A stretch of DNA of 64,000 nt from Kribbibacterium absianum (GTDB lineage Bacteria; Actinomycetota; Coriobacteriia; Coriobacteriales; Atopobiaceae), in assembly GCF_030067705.1 (NCBI RefSeq), contig NZ_JASJEX010000002.1:434001-498000 (forward strand), written 5' to 3'. This document shows positions 36,375 through 44,247 of this stretch, piece after piece. The position numbers and the translations under genes are program-made. Each line of letters begins with the position of its first letter. Position 1 is the first letter of the stretch. The notes beneath the pieces are model-generated. The model saw only the letters and a list, made by a program, of their open reading frames with translations, was not told the DNA's origin and did not search any database.

Positions 36375-37298
36375 CTACGCCAGCTCCACCTGCGGCTGCA
36401 GCTCCACCACCAGCTGCGCCGGGGCCGGCTGCGTGCCCGTCATCATCGCGTTCGCGGACCCCGTCGCGGTCGCCAGGATCATCGTGTCCTGCGGGCTCAG
36501 GCCTCGCTGGTTCGCGAGCGCCAGCGCCGCCACCACCGAGTCGCCGCAGCCCACGGTCGAGCCCACCTTCACCTTGGGGCTCCGCGCGAGCACCACGGCA
36601 CCGTCGTCCACGAGCGCCGCGCCGTCGCCGCCGCGCGACACCACGACGCGCTCGATGCCCTGCGCCACCAGCTCGCGCGCGGCTTCCACGACCTTCTCGT
36701 CGGTGTCCAGCTTGCGGCCGAGCATGGCGCCCAGCTCGATCTCGTTCGGCTTCACCAGCGACGGCGCCGCCTCCAGCGCCAGCGTGAACGCCTCGCCGTC
36801 CGCGTCCACGAAGACCTTCGCGCCGGCCTCCTTGAGCGCGAGCGTCCAGGTACGGTACGTGTCCGCAGGCGCGCCCTTGGGCAGGCTGCCGGACAGCACC
36901 ACCACGTCACCCTCCTCGACGGTGTCCGAGAGCACGGCGAGCATGTCGTCCAGCGTCTGACGGCCCACGGTGGGGCCCGGCTCGTTGACGTCGGTGTTGG
37001 TGTGCCGCACCTCGTCGACGATCTTGGTGTTGGTGCGCGTCTCGCCCACGACCTCGAACGCCCAGCAGTCCACGCCCGCCTCGGCCAGCATCTCTTGGAT
37101 GTGCGCGCCGGTTGCTCCGCCGAGCAGCGCGAGCGCCCGCGAGTCCCCGCCGAGCGCACGGATCACCTTGGACACGTTGATGCCCTTGCCGCCCGGGTCC
37201 TCGCGGTGCGTGCGCACGCGGTTGACGGAGTCCAGCTCGAAATCATCCACGTAGACGGTCTTGTCGAGCGCGGGGTTGAGGGTGACGGTGTAGATCAC
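36375..37298 (-). CDS. PfkB-family sugar-phosphate kinase (1-phosphofructokinase-like)
   Basis: A 307-residue kinase starting at the GTG at 37298, with AAAGGAG upstream; a longer frame-open extension lacks homology. Motifs include YTVTLNPALDKTV, the substrate-binding PGGKGINVSKV, and the C-terminal PfkB signature VGSTVGCGDSVVAALAL with the catalytic Asp. This subgroup contains 1-phosphofructokinase and tagatose-6-phosphate kinase, which make a bisphosphate for cleavage by aldolase. It is the last gene of a minus-strand operon: zinc dehydrogenase, DeoR regulator, kinase. The neighbouring PTS suggests the substrate comes from an imported hexitol or ketohexose phosphate. Which one is not certain. 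Confidence 0.85.
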   Translation of the reverse strand: MIYTVTLNPALDKTVYVDDFELDSVNRVRTHREDPGGKGINVSKVIRALGGDSRALALLGGATGAHIQEMLAEAGVDCWAFEVVGETRTNTKIVDEVRHTNTDVNEPGPTVGRQTLDDMLAVLSDTVEEGDVVVLSGSLPKGAPADTYRTWTLALKEAGAKVFVDADGEAFTLALEAAPSLVKPNEIELGAMLGRKLDTDEKVVEAARELVAQGIERVVVSRGGDGAALVDDGAVVLARSPKVKVGSTVGCGDSVVAALALANQRGLSPQDTMILATATGSANAMMTGTQPAPAQLVVELQPQVELA

Positions 37299-37369
37299 GG
37301 TGCTCTCCTTTGCTGACCGATGACTGAACCCGCATTGAAACCAGAGTAGAACCGCAGCGACCGCTGTCA

Positions 37370-37400
37370 ATGAGTCAAAACCCGCCGGGCGCTCATTCCT
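37370..37400. terminator. RPT-E hairpin at the deoR-like gene stop
   Basis: The outer pair ATGAG/CTCAT and inner CCCG/CGGGC form a hairpin, starting at TGAGTCAAAACCCG, that abuts the minus-strand stop. It resembles the hairpin at the feoA stop (24561-24587). It may reduce read-through into the PfkB gene. Confidence 0.5.
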
Positions 37401-38178
37401 ACAGCACCTGGACGCCGGCGTCCCGACAGGCGTCCAGGAAGTCCTGGGGCAGCTCGCCGTCGGACACCACGACGTCCACTTGGTCCAATGCGCAGATGCC
37501 AAAGGTGTTGCGGACGTCCACCTTTGAGCTGTCCATGAGCGCGACGGTCTTCTCGGCACGGTTGATGCAGAGCCGCTTGAGGAGCGCCTCCTCGTCGGAG
37601 CCGCAGCTGAAGCCGCACTCGGGGCTGTAGCTGGTCACGCCCATGAAGAACTGGTCGAACGCAAGGCTCTCCACGTGCTGCTGCGCCCGCACGCCGTCCG
37701 TGCAGAGCGAGAAGCGGTTGATGCGGCCGCCGATGAGGAACGACTCCGCGTGGGCCCGATGCGCCAGCTCGCCCGCGACGGCCAGGCTGTTGGTGAACGC
37801 GATGAAGTGCTCGTCGGGGAGCTCTGCGGCCATGAGGGCGGTGGTGGAGCCGGAGTCGATGAAGAGGGTGGTGTTGGGCTCCACAAGCGCGGCGGCCTTG
37901 GCGGCGACGGTCTTCTTCTCGTCCACGTTGCGAACCGCGCGGAGGTCCAACAGGTCGTCCGTGCCCACGACGAACGAAACGGACCGGGCCCCGCCGTGGA
38001 TGCGCACGATGCGGCGCTCCTGGTCGAGGGCCTTGAGGTCCGTGCGGATCGTCATCTCGCTCACGTGGGGGAGGGCGGCCTTGATCTGGGCGAACGAGAC
38101 CGTCCCCTGTTGGTTGACCAGCGCGACGATTCTGTCGCGCCGGGCGAGCATCTCTTGCGTCATCGCGCGCTTCCCCAC
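37399..38178 (-). CDS. DeoR-family transcriptional regulator
   Basis: A 259-residue DeoR/GlpR-type repressor. The N-terminal winged HTH has RDRIVALVNQQGTVSFAQI and MTIRTDLKALDQE, followed by RRIVRIHGGA. The sensor domain has LFIDSGSTTALMAAEL and SSKVDVRNTFGI, as expected for binding phosphorylated sugars. The GTG at 38178 is chosen because AAGGGAGGG lies about ten bases before it. It is placed between the zinc dehydrogenase and PfkB genes and probably controls them and the divergent PTS gene; palindromes in the 39499-39809 promoter region are candidate sites. Confidence 0.93.
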   Translation of the reverse strand: MGKRAMTQEMLARRDRIVALVNQQGTVSFAQIKAALPHVSEMTIRTDLKALDQERRIVRIHGGARSVSFVVGTDDLLDLRAVRNVDEKKTVAAKAAALVEPNTTLFIDSGSTTALMAAELPDEHFIAFTNSLAVAGELAHRAHAESFLIGGRINRFSLCTDGVRAQQHVESLAFDQFFMGVTSYSPECGFSCGSDEEALLKRLCINRAEKTVALMDSSKVDVRNTFGICALDQVDVVVSDGELPQDFLDACRDAGVQVL

Positions 38179-38241
38179 GGTCGCGTCCCTCCCTTTTGCG
38201 TTTCGAAAGGCGGGACTTATCGTATCGCTACTGCCGAGGCG

Positions 38242-39498
38242 TTAGCCCCAGTGGCTCAGCAGGTACTGCTCCGCCTCGGCGCACCAGAGGCCGCGGTTCG
38301 CGTCGACGATGTCCGCCAGCTCGCCGTAGCGCGGGTCCTCGCCGGCCTTGGAGCGCAGGTCGTCGAGCGCCACGAGCGGCATGTCGATCGGCGGGTAGAT
38401 GAGCTTCTTGCCGCCGGGGATCTTCGGCAGGTTAAGCGTGGCCTCGGCCGCCGCGTCCAGGCCGCCCACGTGGGTCACCATGACGGCCGGGTCGATGCGC
38501 CCCTGCGCGCAAAGGTCGAGCGACTCCTCCATGTCGGCCGTGTTGCCGCCGGTGGTGCCCATCACGTGCGTCGAGTTGTAGTGCACGTCATAGAAGTTGA
38601 TGGGGGCCGTGAACTCGGTGTCCGTGGGGCCGGCGAAGAAGTTGAGGCAGCCGTCGCGGCCGAGGATGTCGCTCGACAGCTTCACCACGGCGGCCACCGG
38701 CGCGTAGCAGAGCACGTCGTCGTAGCCGTGCCCGTTCGTGAGGGCGATGAGCTCTGCCGCCGGGTCGGCCATCCCGGCCGTGTTCACGAAGTGCAGGTCG
38801 ATGCCCGTCTCGTCCTTCACGGTTGCGGGGTCGAAGAGCTGCGCCGCGCGGTCGAGGCGCTCCTGGTCGATGTCGTTCACCATCACGAGGCCCGGCCGGC
38901 GGTCGCAGTGGAGCGCGTAGGTCAGCGCGCCGAGGCCCATCGGGCCCGCACCTGCCGTGATGGCCAGGTTGCCGCCCTCCTTGATGCCCATGAAGTGCTC
39001 GTAGACGCCCATCTGCGTGTGATAGGCCGCGTGGAAGGCGCCGATCGAGCAGCTCATGGGCTCGGCCAGGCTCGCCTCGTAGTAGGCCTCGCCGTGGTAC
39101 TTGAGCAGGCAGCCGGCGTACATGACCTCAGCGGGGAGGATGCAGTAGGTGGCGTCGCCGCCGCAGAACTCGTAGGAGTAGCCGGGCGACCACATCGTGC
39201 CCTGCCAGTTGATGGCCGGCTGGATCGTGAAGCGCATGCCCGGCTGGTACTCGTCGGCCCACTTGGCGCCCACCTCGACGATGTCGCCGGCGAACTCGTG
39301 ACCCATGATCGCGGGGTGGTTCGCGAGGTCGCGGGTGCGCTTGTGGTCCTCGCCGAGGGTCGCGCACTTGTAGGTGGACATGCAGATGCTGTCCGAGACA
39401 ATGCGTACGAGGATCTCGTCATCTTTGATGGCGGGGAGCTCGAACTCCTCCAGGCGCAGGTCGTTGGCTCCGTGGAGGCGGACGGCGCGGGTCTTCAT
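38242..39498 (-). CDS. Zinc-dependent sugar-alcohol-phosphate dehydrogenase (MDR family)
   Basis: A 418-residue medium-chain dehydrogenase. From the ATG at 39498 it begins MKTRAVRLHGANDLRLEEF, then MGHEFAGDIVEVG and, in the nucleotide-binding part, TAGAGPMGLGAL. It most resembles the L-sorbose-1-phosphate reductase/polyol-phosphate dehydrogenase group, judging by length and the FCGGDATYCILP segment. It probably oxidises an imported hexitol phosphate to a ketose phosphate, which the PfkB kinase then phosphorylates. This replaces the usual MtlD. The assignment of exact substrate is uncertain. AAAGGA precedes the start. DeoR gene follows 63 bp later. Confidence 0.82.
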   Translation of the reverse strand: MKTRAVRLHGANDLRLEEFELPAIKDDEILVRIVSDSICMSTYKCATLGEDHKRTRDLANHPAIMGHEFAGDIVEVGAKWADEYQPGMRFTIQPAINWQGTMWSPGYSYEFCGGDATYCILPAEVMYAGCLLKYHGEAYYEASLAEPMSCSIGAFHAAYHTQMGVYEHFMGIKEGGNLAITAGAGPMGLGALTYALHCDRRPGLVMVNDIDQERLDRAAQLFDPATVKDETGIDLHFVNTAGMADPAAELIALTNGHGYDDVLCYAPVAAVVKLSSDILGRDGCLNFFAGPTDTEFTAPINFYDVHYNSTHVMGTTGGNTADMEESLDLCAQGRIDPAVMVTHVGGLDAAAEATLNLPKIPGGKKLIYPPIDMPLVALDDLRSKAGEDPRYGELADIVDANRGLWCAEAEQYLLSHWG

Positions 39499-39809
39499 GG
39501 GGAAGGTTCCTTTCACGCGAGGTTGGAACGGAGTGTTCCTGTTGAGCCAAAAGCTGATTTGTATTCTGACAACAGCTCTTCTGTTGTCAAGCAAAAGCGT
39601 GCTGTCCACAGATTTGTTGGAACAAAAACCGTTGGCACCGAAATTCCGACCGTTCGGCGCTAATCCTTTCGTTTTAACGGAAGCTGGATCAAACCTGTCT
39701 ACACTCGTTGCTGTCGTTCCAACACATAGAGGGACGGCAAGCCGACGCGGAGCGCCCCGAGCCCCTCGCCGGGCTCTAAGACAGGCAATCCGTACCAAAG
39801 GAGGCGGCA
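39499..39809. promoter_or_regulatory. Divergent promoter region of the PTS cluster, with operator-like palindromes
   Basis: This A/T-richer 311-bp gap separates the dehydrogenase and PTS genes. It contains a perfect palindrome with arms TGACAACAG and CTGTTGTCA (39567-39589, 5-base loop), adjacent TTTTGCTTG-like sequence, and TTGGAAC or its complement near 39523, 39616 and 39716. These are candidate sites for the DeoR regulator. No single -10/-35 pair stands out. Confidence 0.55.
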
Positions 39810-41672
39810 GTGGCAGCAACGGCAGTTAAGGACAGCGTCACCAAGTTCGGCAAGTTCTTAAGTTCCATGGTCATGCCAAACATCGGCGCGTTCATCGCGT
39901 GGGGCTTCTTGGCGGCCCTTTTCATTGAGAAGGGCTGGTTCCCCAACGAGCAGCTCGCGAGCATCGTGAGCCCCATGCTCACGTACCTGTTGCCGATCCT
40001 CATCGCCGCGCAGGGCGGCTACCTCACCGGCGGGGACCGCGGCCGCGTCGCCGGCGCCATCGCCGCTGTGGGCTGCATCGTCGGCTCCGAGTACACGATG
40101 CTCATGGGCGCCATGGTCATCGGCCCCGTGACCGGCTGGCTCATGAAGAAGGTCGACGCCTTCAGCCAGGAGCACACGCCCGGCGGCTTCGAGATGCTCG
40201 TCGACAACTTCAGCCTCGGCCTGCTCGGCCTCGGCATGTCTGTCGTCGGTTACTACGCCATCGGCCCCGTGATGTCCGTGATCCTCGTCGTGCTGTCCAC
40301 CGGTGTCGGCGCCCTCGTCGACTACGGCCTCATGCCGTTGCTCGCGATCTTCATCGAGCCGGCCAAGGTACTCTTCCTCAACAACGCCCTCAACCACGGC
40401 ATCTTCAGCCCCATCGGCCTCAACCAGGCCGCCGAGACGGGCCGCTCGATCATGTACATGCTCGAGGCCAACCCCGGTCCCGGCCTAGGCGTGCTTTTGG
40501 CCTACTGCCTCTTCGCTAAGGACGAGAAGACCCGCCAGTCCGCCCCCGGCGCCGCCATCATCCACTTCTTCGGCGGCATCCACGAGATCTATTTCCCGTA
40601 CGTGCTGATGAACCCGAAGGTCATCATCGCCCCGATCTGTGGCTCCGCTGCGGCCATCCTGTGGTTCTCGATGACCGGCTGTGGCCTCGTGGCCCCGGCG
40701 TCCCCTGGTTCGATCATCGCCTTCCTGTCCATGGCGCCCGCCGACACGCTGCTCCAGACCGTGATCGGCGTCGGCATCGCCGCCGGTGTGTCCTTCGCGA
40801 TCGCGATGCCGATCGTCCGCACGATGCCCGTCGAGGCCCCCGAGGCCGCCACGAGCGAGAAGCGCGCCATCGCGGGCACGGCCGAGGCCATCGTGATCAG
40901 CAACACCGAGAACGCGAAGATCGTCTTCGCCTGCGACGCCGGCATGGGCTCCTCCGCGATGGGCGCCACCCGCTTCCGCAACCGCATCAAGGCCATGCGC
41001 CCCGACCTCACCGTTGAGCACAGCTCCGTGGACACCGTGCCCGCCGACGCCGCCATCGTCGTGTGTCAGCGCGTGCTCTCCGAGCGTGCCCGGAAGAGCG
41101 CCCCGCAGGCCCAGGTGGTCGTGATCGACAACTTCCTCGACGACCCGGCCCTCGACGCCCTGTATGACTCGTTGACCACGCTCTCCAACGCCGCCGAGCT
41201 GATGGAGACCACCCCCGCCGCCCCCGAGCCGGAGCCCGAGCCCGACACCAACGTGATGGTGCGCCCGAAGGCGATCCGCCTTGGTCTTCCGTCGGTGGAC
41301 AAGGAGACGGCGATTCGCCAGACCGGCCAGGCGCTCGTGGACCTCGGCTGCGTGGACCCGAGCTACGTGGACGCGATGATCGAGCGTGACGAATTGACGA
41401 GCGTCTACATGGGCATGGGCGTCGCGATCCCGCACGGCACCAACGAGGCCAAGGACGCCGTGAAGGAGACCGGCGTGGTCGTGCTGCAGTACCCCGAGGG
41501 CGTCGACTGGGGCGGTGGCGAGAAGGCCCACCTGCTCTTCGGCATCGCTGGCAAGGGCGACGAGCATCTGACCGTGTTGAGCAACCTGGTGGGCCTGATC
41601 AGCGACGAGTCCGTGCTCGACAAGATGAAGTCCACGGACGACGTGGACTGGTTCGACGGCTGCTTCGCCTAA
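39810..41672 (+). CDS. mtlA: PTS EIICBA component, mannitol type
   Basis: A 620-residue single-chain PTS permease. The EIIC membrane domain (about 1-345) starts with KFLSSMVMPNIGAFIAWG and contains GGIHEIYFPYVLMNPK. The EIIB domain has the phospho-cysteine C375 in FACDAGMGSSAMGA. The EIIA domain has the phospho-histidine H542 in VAIPHGTNEAK. It imports and phosphorylates a hexitol, mannitol by homology. The GTG at 39810 follows an excellent AAAGGAGG. It is divergent from a zinc dehydrogenase-DeoR-PfkB operon and no mtlD is present, so the sugar could be mannitol, sorbitol or a related polyol. An acidic Pro/Glu linker precedes EIIA. Confidence 0.93.
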   Translation: MAATAVKDSVTKFGKFLSSMVMPNIGAFIAWGFLAALFIEKGWFPNEQLASIVSPMLTYLLPILIAAQGGYLTGGDRGRVAGAIAAVGCIVGSEYTMLMGAMVIGPVTGWLMKKVDAFSQEHTPGGFEMLVDNFSLGLLGLGMSVVGYYAIGPVMSVILVVLSTGVGALVDYGLMPLLAIFIEPAKVLFLNNALNHGIFSPIGLNQAAETGRSIMYMLEANPGPGLGVLLAYCLFAKDEKTRQSAPGAAIIHFFGGIHEIYFPYVLMNPKVIIAPICGSAAAILWFSMTGCGLVAPASPGSIIAFLSMAPADTLLQTVIGVGIAAGVSFAIAMPIVRTMPVEAPEAATSEKRAIAGTAEAIVISNTENAKIVFACDAGMGSSAMGATRFRNRIKAMRPDLTVEHSSVDTVPADAAIVVCQRVLSERARKSAPQAQVVVIDNFLDDPALDALYDSLTTLSNAAELMETTPAAPEPEPEPDTNVMVRPKAIRLGLPSVDKETAIRQTGQALVDLGCVDPSYVDAMIERDELTSVYMGMGVAIPHGTNEAKDAVKETGVVVLQYPEGVDWGGGEKAHLLFGIAGKGDEHLTVLSNLVGLISDESVLDKMKSTDDVDWFDGCFA

Positions 41673-41673
41673 C

Positions 41674-41704
41674 CTGCAAAAAGGGGACATAGCTTATCTG
41701 CGCG
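41674..41704. repeat. RPT-C fragment between convergent genes
   Basis: CTGCAAAAAGGGGACATAGC matches the left end of the element at 21772-21860 and again lies directly after a plus-strand stop. It is truncated: the GCTCC arm is missing. Confidence 0.55.
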
Positions 41705-42496
41705 TCATTGCAGGGCTGATGGTCCCAGAAGGCTTTCGTAGATGGCCTGGTCGCTGTCCAGGAACGTGTTGAAGACCACCCGCAGGCGCGCTTGCGGGTG
41801 GTTTTTCAGCCACTGGCGGACGGTGCCCACCGCGATCTCGGCCGCTCGCTCTTGCGGAAAACCGAAGACGCCGGTGGAGAGGCAGCAGAGCGCGACGGTG
41901 CGGCACCCGTTTGCTACGGCCGCATCCAGCAGGTTCTCGTAGCAGCGGGCGAGCGCTCGGGCGTCCTGCTCGGTGGCCGGTCGGTGCGCGACCGGCCCCG
42001 TCACGTGGAGCACGAGGCGCGCGGGCAGGTTGAAGGCCGGCGTCACGATCACCTGAGCGGTCACGGCCTCGCCGCCCTGCATGATCTCATGGCAGGCCAG
42101 GCGCAGCTGCAGCCCCGCGTAGGTGTGTATCGCGTTGTCGATGCAGTGGTGGCCGGGCAGGAAGCAGCCGAGCATGGCGTGGTTGGCCGCGTTGGCGATG
42201 GCGTCGGCCGAGAGGCGCGTGATGTCGCCCTGCCAGAGGGAGAGCCCCGAGTTGCCGACACGTTGGGCCACCGGTAGCGTGTCCGCGTCCACCGTGCCCA
42301 CTTCGCGCAGGCGTTCCTGCAAGTAGGCGTCCTGGAGCGCGAGGAGCTCCTCGTTGGCGGCCATCGGCGGCCGCTGGTTCAGCAGGCCGCGCAGGACGAC
42401 GCGCTGCTCCTCGTCGGTGGTGGGGACGTCCGGTGCTTCGCCACGCTCCCTCCACAGCAGCTCGATCAGGCGTTTCCGTCGCTCACACTGCTCCAC
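41705..42496 (-). CDS. Macrodomain protein-ADP-ribose hydrolase (zinc-macro type)
   Basis: A 263-residue protein. I choose the GTG at 42496 because AAAGGAGG is five to six bases upstream; the ATG at 42541 would place that ribosome site inside the coding region. An N-terminal helical extension of about 85 residues precedes a macrodomain beginning LSLWQGDITRLSADAIANAANHAML. The segment GCFLPGHHCIDNAIH carries the Cys-His-Cys pattern of zinc-dependent macrodomains, which remove ADP-ribose from proteins. STGVFGFPQERAAEIAV forms the second ligand loop. These enzymes often accompany SirTM and lipoyl-carrier genes, but neither is adjacent here. Function is inferred from the family. Confidence 0.85.
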   Translation of the reverse strand: MEQCERRKRLIELLWRERGEAPDVPTTDEEQRVVLRGLLNQRPPMAANEELLALQDAYLQERLREVGTVDADTLPVAQRVGNSGLSLWQGDITRLSADAIANAANHAMLGCFLPGHHCIDNAIHTYAGLQLRLACHEIMQGGEAVTAQVIVTPAFNLPARLVLHVTGPVAHRPATEQDARALARCYENLLDAAVANGCRTVALCCLSTGVFGFPQERAAEIAVGTVRQWLKNHPQARLRVVFNTFLDSDQAIYESLLGPSALQ

Positions 42497-42561
42497 GGTG
42501 GCCTCCTTTGATGCTTGGTTAAAATCTAGAGGACTCTGCACCCGCCGTCAGGAGGTTCTTC

Positions 42562-43074
42562 ATGTCGTTCCGAGAATTGGCCGCCGCCCGGTACTCCTGC
42601 AAGAAGTACGACCCCACGCCGGTGGACCCGGGCGACCTCGAGTATGTGCTGAGTTGCGGGCGCCTGGCCCCCACGGCCAAGAACCTGCAGGAGCAGCGCG
42701 TGTACGTTTTAGCAGGTAGAACGGATCTTGATAAGGTGGACTCGATCACGCCCTGCCGTTACGGGGCGCCGGTGGTCCTGCTCGTGGCCTGGGACACCGA
42801 GAACGTGTTCACGTACCCGGGCGGGAAGCGGGACTCGGGCGCCGAGGACGCGTCCATCGTCGCGACGCACCTGATGCTGGCCGCCGCGGAGTGCGGGCTC
42901 GGCAGCTGCTGGGTCAACTTCTTCGATCCCGCCGAGGCCAAGGAGGCCTTCGGGCTGCCGGAGAACGAGGAGGTGCTGATGCTCCTTGATCTCGGCCACC
43001 CGGCGGCCGACGGAGGCCCCTTGGCGAACCACGGGCTGCGGAAGCCGCTCGAGGAGACGGTGGTCCGCCGCTGA
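42562..43074 (+). CDS. Nitroreductase-family flavoprotein
   Basis: A 170-residue nitroreductase-like protein: MSFRELAAARYSCKKYDPTPV, LAPTAKNLQEQRVYV, MLAAAECGLGSCWVNFFDP and LLDLGHPAADGGP. Such enzymes bind FMN and reduce nitro or quinone compounds with NAD(P)H. The residues VLAGRTDLDK are encoded over a reverse RPT-A variant (42705-42723), in a region between the first core and the dimer segment that is variable in the family. It is divergent from the macrodomain gene. Downstream lies an RPT-A cluster shared with the convergent activase gene. Confidence 0.9.
   Translation: MSFRELAAARYSCKKYDPTPVDPGDLEYVLSCGRLAPTAKNLQEQRVYVLAGRTDLDKVDSITPCRYGAPVVLLVAWDTENVFTYPGGKRDSGAEDASIVATHLMLAAAECGLGSCWVNFFDPAEAKEAFGLPENEEVLMLLDLGHPAADGGPLANHGLRKPLEETVVRR
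42705..42723 (-). repeat. RPT-A variant within the nitroreductase gene
   Basis: The plus strand reads CGTTTTAGCAGGTAGAACG. Its reverse complement, CGTTCTACCTGCTAAAACG, differs from the core by one base (TTCTACCTG). The same core variant occurs at 62275. It lies in frame and adds no stop. Confidence 0.65.
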
Positions 43075-43082
43075 AACCGCCC

Positions 43083-43203
43083 CGTTCTTCCTGCTGTTGC
43101 GAGAACAGGGTCGTTCACCTGCGGCGTCGCAATAGCAGGAAGAACGCCGTGCCGCTCTCGCAACAGCAGGAAGAACGACCCCGTCGCAACAGCAGGAAGA
43201 ACG
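43083..43203. repeat. RPT-A cluster: one forward and three reverse copies
   Basis: A forward copy at 43083-43102 reads in the direction of the nitroreductase gene. Reverse copies at 43127-43146, 43158-43177 and 43184-43203 read in the direction of the convergent activase gene. The last two are 26 bp apart. A degenerate forward copy (CGTTCACCTG) lies at about 43112. Each orientation therefore follows the gene that ends there. Confidence 0.9.
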
Positions 43204-43215
43204 ATCCGGCAGCCG

Positions 43216-44136
43216 TCACACGAAGGCGTCGATGCCGAGCGCGCGCAGCTCCTCCGCCATCGGCTCCAGGTCCTCCTCGTGAAGGGGCCTCTCGTCCCTG
43301 AGACCGTACTCGCGCCCGAGCTTGTCGTACTTTCCCTCGCCGAACTGATGGAGCGGGAGGAGCTGCAGCCTCGGGGTGCCCGAGAAGCCCGCCTCGCGCG
43401 CCGCACCGTGCAGCATCTCGGCGATGCCCGCGGCCGCGCCGTCGTTGTAGCCAAAGATCACGGGGGTGCGGAACAGCACCTCGCCGCCCGCCTCGGCCCA
43501 GCGCAGCGCTTGGACGAGATTCTTGCGGATGAGGCCGAGCCCGACCCCCGTGCCGTCCATGTGCCACGCCTCGTTGGGGTGCTTCACGTCGAAGAGCACG
43601 AGGTCGAGTGATTCCAGCGCCCGTGCGAAGGCGGCCTCGCTCACGCAGCCGGTGGTCTCGACCGCCATCGGCACGCCGTGCCCGTGCATCCGTGCCGCGA
43701 GCGCCTCCACGAAGTCCGGCCAGAGCAGCGGCTCGCCGCCGGACACCGTCACGCCGCCGCCCGACTCCTGGTAGAAGGGCAGGTCCTGCAGGCACTCCTC
43801 GGCCACGTCGTCGGCGGTGCGCGTCTCGCCGGCCACGGTCAGCGCGCCGTGGGGGCACAGCCCGGCGACCGCCTCGGCGTCCTTCACGCGGGCGTGGTCC
43901 ACATGCACGCCCTTCTCGTCCAGTGTCACCGCCCCGCTTCCCGCGGCGCACGTCCCGCACCCCACGCACTGCCGGCGGTCCCACAGCACCTGCGGCGCGC
44001 CCAGCTGGCTCTCCGGGTTGGCGCACCACGCGCACCGCAGCGGGCAGCCTTTCAAGAAGACGGTGGTGCGGATGCCGGGGCCGTCGTCCAGGCTGAACTT
44101 CTGCACGTTGAACACGGTGGCGGAGGGAGTCTCCAC
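43216..44136 (-). CDS. Glycyl-radical enzyme activating enzyme (radical SAM)
   Basis: A 306-residue radical SAM activase. The SAM cluster motif CPLRCAWC gives C31, C35 and C38. An inserted ferredoxin-like region follows (CVGCGTCAAG and later LCPHGA), as in activases of the longer type. TVSGGEPLLWPDF and VLFDVKHPN are the usual downstream motifs. The protein generates the glycyl radical on its partner. Its partner is almost certainly the divergent gene at 44248, 111 bp away. The start is the GTG at 44136, preceded by AAGGAGAC. Confidence 0.92.
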   Translation of the reverse strand: METPSATVFNVQKFSLDDGPGIRTTVFLKGCPLRCAWCANPESQLGAPQVLWDRRQCVGCGTCAAGSGAVTLDEKGVHVDHARVKDAEAVAGLCPHGALTVAGETRTADDVAEECLQDLPFYQESGGGVTVSGGEPLLWPDFVEALAARMHGHGVPMAVETTGCVSEAAFARALESLDLVLFDVKHPNEAWHMDGTGVGLGLIRKNLVQALRWAEAGGEVLFRTPVIFGYNDGAAAGIAEMLHGAAREAGFSGTPRLQLLPLHQFGEGKYDKLGREYGLRDERPLHEEDLEPMAEELRALGIDAFV

Positions 44137-44247
44137 GGGGTCTCCTTACCTAACACTGATTACGTACGAAACAACAATAGCTTACGAAACGTCTTCCTGG
44201 TATCCTCTTGCCAAGGATGCTACTCATCGCTTCTTCTCGGAGGAACC

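Noticed and set aside
39499-39809. Riboswitch upstream of the PTS gene
   Set aside because: No recognised aptamer pattern; palindromes fit protein operators better.
42497-42541. ATG start at 42541 for the macrodomain protein
   Set aside because: Would place AAAGGAGG inside the coding sequence; the GTG at 42496 has ideal spacing.
43678-44247. Upstream extension of the glycyl-radical enzyme gene
   Set aside because: Overlaps the activase gene antisense; a good ribosome site precedes the ATG at 44248.
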